Source of the DNA: Candidatus Zemynaea palustris
Lineage (GTDB): Bacteria > Vulcanimicrobiota > Vulcanimicrobiia > Vulcanimicrobiales > Vulcanimicrobiaceae
Length of the DNA: 64,000 nt
NCBI GenBank assembly: GCA_003134695.1
Contig: PLCB01000006.1
Coordinates: 99,039-163,038, forward strand
Direction of reading: 5' to 3'
This document shows positions 60,344 to 64,000 of the stretch, piece by piece. Made by a program: the position numbers and the translations under genes. Each line of letters starts with the position of its first letter. Position 1 is the stretch's first letter. The notes below the pieces were generated by a model, which was not told the DNA's origin, did not search any database, and was given only the letters and a program-made list of their open reading frames with translations.

Positions 60344-61168
60344 CTGCATGTCCGCGTCGGCTGCGCGTTCGAATACGAGTTCGAGCGCGCGACGCCGGCC
60401 GTCTTCCTTGTCCGCCCCGAAGACGGGGGAGGCCATCACGTGATTCGCGAGCAGTGGGCGACGCTGCCCGACGCGATCTATCACGACTACACCGATCTGT
60501 TCGGCAATGCGTGCAGACGCCTTACGCTGCCGGAAGGCAGTGTCTCGGTGCACTACGATGCGACGGTACAGACGTCGTCACAGCTCGATGCCGTTGATTG
60601 GAACGCGGAGCAGCATCTCGTACAGGACTTGCCTGATGACGTTCTCGTCTACACCTTGCCGAGTCGCTACTGCCTTTCGGACGTCTTGGGCGACCACGCG
60701 ATGCGGCTCTTCGGGTCGGCTCCGCGAGGGCGCGGCTGCGTTCAGGCGATTTGCGATTGGGTGCACGCGCACGTCAGCTTCATCGCAGGGACGAGCACGC
60801 CGCTCACGACGGCGGTCGATGTATTTGAAAGCGGGCGAGGCGTGTGCCGCGACTACGCGCACTTGGCGATCACGTTTTGCCGCGCGATGAGCATTCCGGC
60901 ACGCTACGTCTGCGGGTATCTCCCCGATATCGATGTGTCGCCGCCCTATCCCCCCATGGATTTCTGTGCGTGGTTTGAAGCCTACCTTGGCGGGATGTGG
61001 TGGACGTTCGATCCACGCAACAACGAGCAACGCAAGGGCCGCATTCGGATCGCGCTTGGGCGCGACGCCCTGGACGTCGCGACGGTCACTACGTATGGCG
61101 CCTCACAATTCAAGGCTATGAGCGTTTGGGCCGATGAGGTAAGTGATGGCGGAACATCGGCTAGATAG
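60344..61168 (+). CDS. transglutaminase-like protein 1
   Basis: About 274 residues. An N-terminal beta domain (HVRVGCAFEYEFERATPAVFLVRPE) and a transglutaminase core: SGRGVCRDYAHLAITFCRAMSIPARYVCGYLPD with the nucleophile Cys, and MDFCAWFEAYLGGMWWTFDPRNN with the Asp. The place of the catalytic His (HAWVE in the next gene) is Cys here. The open frame reaches a TTG at 60212, but AAAGGAGAG lies 9 bases before an in-frame CTG at 60344, where homologous text begins, so I place the start there with reserve. It overlaps the next gene by 23 bp. Confidence 0.72.
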   Translation: MHVRVGCAFEYEFERATPAVFLVRPEDGGGHHVIREQWATLPDAIYHDYTDLFGNACRRLTLPEGSVSVHYDATVQTSSQLDAVDWNAEQHLVQDLPDDVLVYTLPSRYCLSDVLGDHAMRLFGSAPRGRGCVQAICDWVHAHVSFIAGTSTPLTTAVDVFESGRGVCRDYAHLAITFCRAMSIPARYVCGYLPDIDVSPPYPPMDFCAWFEAYLGGMWWTFDPRNNEQRKGRIRIALGRDALDVATVTTYGASQFKAMSVWADEVSDGGTSAR

Positions 61169-62051
61169 CGTGGACCTGCGACAGATTGAGTTCATCGACG
61201 AGAGCACCGTCGATTGGAAGTCCGTCAGCGAAGTCACCTACATCGTTTACCAGCACATCCGTTACGAATATCCCGGGCCGATCACCGACCTGCGGCAGCG
61301 CCTGATGATATCTCCGCGAGACGGTCATGGCGGTCAGCGCCGTATCGTGCAGCGGCTTGATGTTTTTCCGCAGATGCCGGCCAAAGCGCATCGCGACGCC
61401 TTTGGTAACAGCGTCGTCGCGATGGTCGTCCCGCAGCTTGATTGCGGCATTGATTTCGAATACTGGGCGATCGTCGAACGCGAAGCCTGGGTTACGGAAC
61501 ATCGGGAACAGCGCAGTGTCTTGGAGATGCCCAGCCTGCTCCGTTCGAGTTTGCTCACGCGCGCTGACTCAAATCTACGTGAAGCCGCGGAGCAGCTACG
61601 GGCCGCCAACCGGGATCCCCTCGAACTCGCTCACGCGATCAATCACTTCGTGTTTAAACACATGAGGTATAAAGCCGGCGCTACCGACATTCGTACGACC
61701 GCTGCGGTCGCATTCGGGCTCGGCAAAGGCGTCTGCCAAGACTACGCGCACGTGATGATTGCCTTGGCCCGCCATTGCGGCCTAGCGGCACGATATGTCT
61801 CGGGCCATCTTTTGGGTGAGGGCGGGACGCACGCATGGGTTGAGATCATCCTGCCCGACCGCGACGATTCGCTGGTGATGGCGTTCGATCCGACGCACGA
61901 TCGTGTCGTGACGATGAAGTATATCGTCGTTGCGGTCGGTCGCGACTATGCCGACGTCGCACCGACTTGTGGCGTCTTTACCGCGTCGTTCGCCGGCGAG
62001 CTCTCCGTTCATAAGCGTGTGGGTGTCACCGACGTCCGCTACGCCGCTTAG
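61146..62051 (+). CDS. transglutaminase-like protein 2 (intact triad)
   Basis: 301 residues. An N-terminal Bact_transglu_N-like domain (VSEVTYIVYQHIRYEYPGPITDLRQRLMISPRD) and a full catalytic triad: Cys in GKGVCQDYAHVMIALAR, His in GGTHAWVEIILPD, Asp in MAFDPTHDRVV. This family includes proteases and amide-cleaving enzymes rather than protein cross-linkers. No signal peptide, so cytoplasmic. ATG 61146 follows GAGGT. Coupled to its divergent paralogue just upstream; such pairs often sit with alpha-E and ATP-grasp genes, which are absent here. Confidence 0.85.
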   Translation: MAEHRLDSVDLRQIEFIDESTVDWKSVSEVTYIVYQHIRYEYPGPITDLRQRLMISPRDGHGGQRRIVQRLDVFPQMPAKAHRDAFGNSVVAMVVPQLDCGIDFEYWAIVEREAWVTEHREQRSVLEMPSLLRSSLLTRADSNLREAAEQLRAANRDPLELAHAINHFVFKHMRYKAGATDIRTTAAVAFGLGKGVCQDYAHVMIALARHCGLAARYVSGHLLGEGGTHAWVEIILPDRDDSLVMAFDPTHDRVVTMKYIVVAVGRDYADVAPTCGVFTASFAGELSVHKRVGVTDVRYAA

Positions 62052-62175
62052 CGCAAAGCATCGCGTTTGCTGGGCCGCGCTACGCGATCGGCGCGCGGCG
62101 CGGCTCGCCTACAGGGGCTGGCCGACGCCCTCGACAAGTGGAACGCTACTAAGCAAGAGCTTTGGAAGGCGCCTT

Positions 62176-62859
62176 ATGCGATATTTCACCGGAGGCTTGA
62201 TCGTCTCTATTCTTACGATCGTAGCCTTCAGCCTGAAGCCTGAGCCTGCGCTCGCTGCCGGCTGCCCCGGATATAGTTCGAGCGCTGCGACGATTTCGCC
62301 GTGCGTTGGTCCGCCGAACTCAATTGTGGTCGTCACGATGCGCCGCAGGAACATCGTTCCGCAAGCCGTTTCGTTTCACACCGGTGTGAAAAACGGCATC
62401 GCGGTCGGGGGATTGACGACGGTTACCCAGGGCGCAGCCGGCTATACATTCGTCGTTCCAGCCGCGCTCTGCGCCGCCGGTTCGGGCAGCCAATTCGCCG
62501 TAAAGCTTTCCGGCGCGAACAACCAAGATGAAGGCGAGATCGGACGCTTCACGATCGATTGCCGCGCGCGCCTCGTCAGCGGCCGGTATCGCGTCGTATC
62601 CGGCGTATTTGTCGCGATGTTCAGCCTGACCGTGAACACTAGCAACATCACGGGTACGGCGAAGTGGCAGGGTTACGCGGGGATCGATACGCTGCGAGGC
62701 AGCATCAACGGTGATCGCGTGACATTCCGACGCGACTGCAGACCCCAGAGTGGGTACAGTTCATGCAGCCAGACGTGGATTGGAACCATTCGCGGTAAAG
62801 TCATCACCGGAACGTGGACCGGGACCGGCGGAAACGGTTCCTGGACGCTCCAGCTTTGA
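62176..62859 (+). CDS. secreted protein: Cys domain plus barrel-like C-terminal domain
   Basis: 227 residues. A signal peptide (to about residue 27, ALA). The first half (about 29-130: TISPCVGPPNSIVVV, then AGYTFVVPAALCAAG, ending IGRFTIDC) follows the same plan as both domains of the protein at 58764. The second half (about 132-227) is a small beta domain with repeated G-x-W phrases (ITGTAKWQGYAGIDTLRGSI, GTWTGTGGNGSWTLQL). Good ribosome site GGAAGG, 6 bases before ATG. Confidence 0.7.
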   Translation: MRYFTGGLIVSILTIVAFSLKPEPALAAGCPGYSSSAATISPCVGPPNSIVVVTMRRRNIVPQAVSFHTGVKNGIAVGGLTTVTQGAAGYTFVVPAALCAAGSGSQFAVKLSGANNQDEGEIGRFTIDCRARLVSGRYRVVSGVFVAMFSLTVNTSNITGTAKWQGYAGIDTLRGSINGDRVTFRRDCRPQSGYSSCSQTWIGTIRGKVITGTWTGTGGNGSWTLQL

Positions 62860-62930
62860 TAGGAACCTTCGCCGGATCTCGAACGTTACGGGCACACGGG
62901 CCGCTTTGCCGGCTCGCAAGGAGTTCCAAG

Positions 62931-63479
62931 ATGCGTCTTGCATTCGCCGCGTTTTTCGCTACAGCGTTGTTAGCCGTGCCGTCCCTTTCGGGTGCAGCAC
63001 CGCCGCCGCTTGTCAGTGTGTCGGCCTACCCCACCACAGCTGCAGGGTCTGTCGTACGTTGTCCGGTGACCCTCAACTTCCAAGGGGCAATCAGCGTGTC
63101 CAACTGGCCCGCGAGCCCACCCGGCCGGATATTCCAGTACACGTGGATCGCCAACAAAGGCGCGGCGGGGCCGCCTCACGTTTTGAGGAACCAGCCAAAC
63201 GCGTTCATAGTGAGCCCAACGTACACGGCGACGCTCGGCGTGAACGGCACATATTGGTTAGCGCTTCAAGCCACCGCTCCGCGGCCCACCAACATCAACG
63301 TCACCTCGAACCATATCACTTTTACGCTGACCTGTCCCATCATCGTCCCAAAGACGGGCAGGGTGATTCCGGGAAGTCTCACGTTCCCGCTTACTCAGGC
63401 TCCAATAACTCCGGGCGTGACAGCTCCGTACGCGCGGCCGTCGTTTTTTAATCCGCCGAGGCCCGTTCCGACAAAGTAG
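62931..63479 (+). CDS. secreted Ig-like protein
   Basis: 182 residues with a signal peptide (MRLAFAAFFATALLAVPSLSGA). One Ig-like domain (about 25-140): VVRCPVTLNFQGAISVSNW, FQYTWIANKGA, YTATLGVNGTYWLALQ and FTLTCPI, with a Cys pair (RCP and TCP) that could form the Ig disulfide. A Pro-rich tail follows (ARPSFFNPPRPVP). AAGGAG precedes the ATG by 7 bases. Same strand as the preceding secreted protein, 71 bases apart. Confidence 0.7.
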   Translation: MRLAFAAFFATALLAVPSLSGAAPPPLVSVSAYPTTAAGSVVRCPVTLNFQGAISVSNWPASPPGRIFQYTWIANKGAAGPPHVLRNQPNAFIVSPTYTATLGVNGTYWLALQATAPRPTNINVTSNHITFTLTCPIIVPKTGRVIPGSLTFPLTQAPITPGVTAPYARPSFFNPPRPVPTK

Positions 63480-63622
63480 ATACTCGCGCCTAGTTGCCGC
63501 TACTTCGTGGCGTTTGGCACTCCGAGCTCGACCAGCAGCCGAACGCCCCCGTTCTCTTACTTGCGCACGCCACCTTGCCCGGCGCGCAGCATTGTCCGTT
63601 GTAACACTGACTTCCCTTGTCG

Positions 63623-64000
63623 CTAATGCGGTACGACTTGCAGGTGCACGGGGCTGCGGATCGGGCCGACGCTAATGACGCAGTTTCTTGGCGTGAGAAG
63701 GCCCGGAAACAGTAGCCCGACCGCGAGCGAGCTTTCTATGGGTACGTTTTGAGTGCTACTCGGAACCGGCGGAGTCGGAAACATGACTTGGACCTGCCCG
63801 CCCGGATCCAACGGCTTCTGGAATGTATAGCTGCCGCTGTGGGGGGCGAACGTGTAAGACTGACCCTGAATCGTGACGGGGCCCGCCGGGACTAGCCATT
63901 GTGCGATCGTTCCGGCAGGGACCGGCGCGTCGCCGACATCAGATATTTCAACCAGCGTCTCCCCGATGCCGAGGCATTTGAGCTTGAAAGTTTTGATCGG
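63623..64000 (-). CDS. secreted-type Ig/CARDB-like protein, N terminus beyond window
   Basis: The frame is open from the right edge to TAG at 63623 (125 residues visible). It reads TFKLKCLGIGETLVEISDVGDAPVPAGT, TIAQWLVPAGPVTIQGQSYTF and FQKPLDPGGQVQVMF, a beta-sandwich pattern like CARDB adhesion-type domains, then CVISVGPIRSPVHLQVV. The true start and any signal peptide lie past base 64000. It converges on the Ig-like protein; the 143 bases between them show no clear terminator. Confidence 0.6.
   Translation of the reverse strand, partial: PIKTFKLKCLGIGETLVEISDVGDAPVPAGTIAQWLVPAGPVTIQGQSYTFAPHSGSYTFQKPLDPGGQVQVMFPTPPVPSSTQNVPIESSLAVGLLFPGLLTPRNCVISVGPIRSPVHLQVVPH

Overview
The window looks like chromosomal DNA of a GC-rich, diderm, free-living bacterium. 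My best guess is Candidatus Eremiobacterota (WPS-2) or a close relative. That is inference from gene style: copper-amine-oxidase-like 'stalk' proteins, an RskA-type ECF module, a carboxypeptidase-regulatory-domain TonB receptor, many short lineage-type secreted proteins and KGG stress repeats. The TonB receptor, RND pump and signal-peptide proteins show an outer membrane. I see no rRNA, CRISPR array, insertion sequence or phage module. Genes are tightly packed, many overlap by 4 bp, and no gene-free stretch exceeds about 300 bp.

Layout. 1-8.1 kb (minus): a truncated MmcB-like gene, a GT39-type glycosyltransferase, an SDR reductase, two duplicated stalk proteins with a duplication scar, and a large RND transporter. 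8.2-11.2 kb: cupredoxin, metallophosphoesterase, ECF sigma and RskA-like anti-sigma as one operon. It faces a small secreted protein, and both directions share the same promoter motif. 11.2-18.9 kb: proline dehydrogenase, tRNA-Leu with a clear terminator, a peptide ABC permease pair, a BKACE/KamB-like/MntP operon, a receiver protein, a molybdate-type ABC permease and a second proline dehydrogenase. 18.9-34.7 kb: HEAT-cyclophilin protein, KGG protein, secreted proteins, rpoD, dnaG, NadR-like kinase, HD phosphohydrolase, sugar epimerases, pyruvate phosphate dikinase, a cysteine dioxygenase-like cupin and a papain-like protease.

34.7-43.1 kb holds an almost complete arginine pathway: argB faces argF-argR-argG-argH-argC-argJ-argD across a short AT-rich region with two ARG-box-like palindromes. 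ArgJ lets the acetyl group be recycled, so no argA or argE is needed beside it. 43.1-49.6 kb is translation and housekeeping: glyS, a YjbR-like protein, rlmN, a hydrolase, a type-4 uracil-DNA glycosylase, a family-2 glycosyltransferase, and prfB with a preserved programmed +1 frameshift site.

49.6-64 kb is the accessory end: a TonB receptor carrying a frameshift, an S1/P1-type nuclease, a class-C serine hydrolase, a TIR-NB-ARC-TPR (NLR-like) protein split by a one-base frameshift at a homopolymer, two transglutaminase-like proteins, and at least five secreted proteins. Two of these share a repeated Cys-containing domain that I do not recognise. The best candidates for unusual biology are the TIR-NLR gene, the shared secreted domain, the mirror-image ECF promoters, and the KamB-like/BKACE operon.
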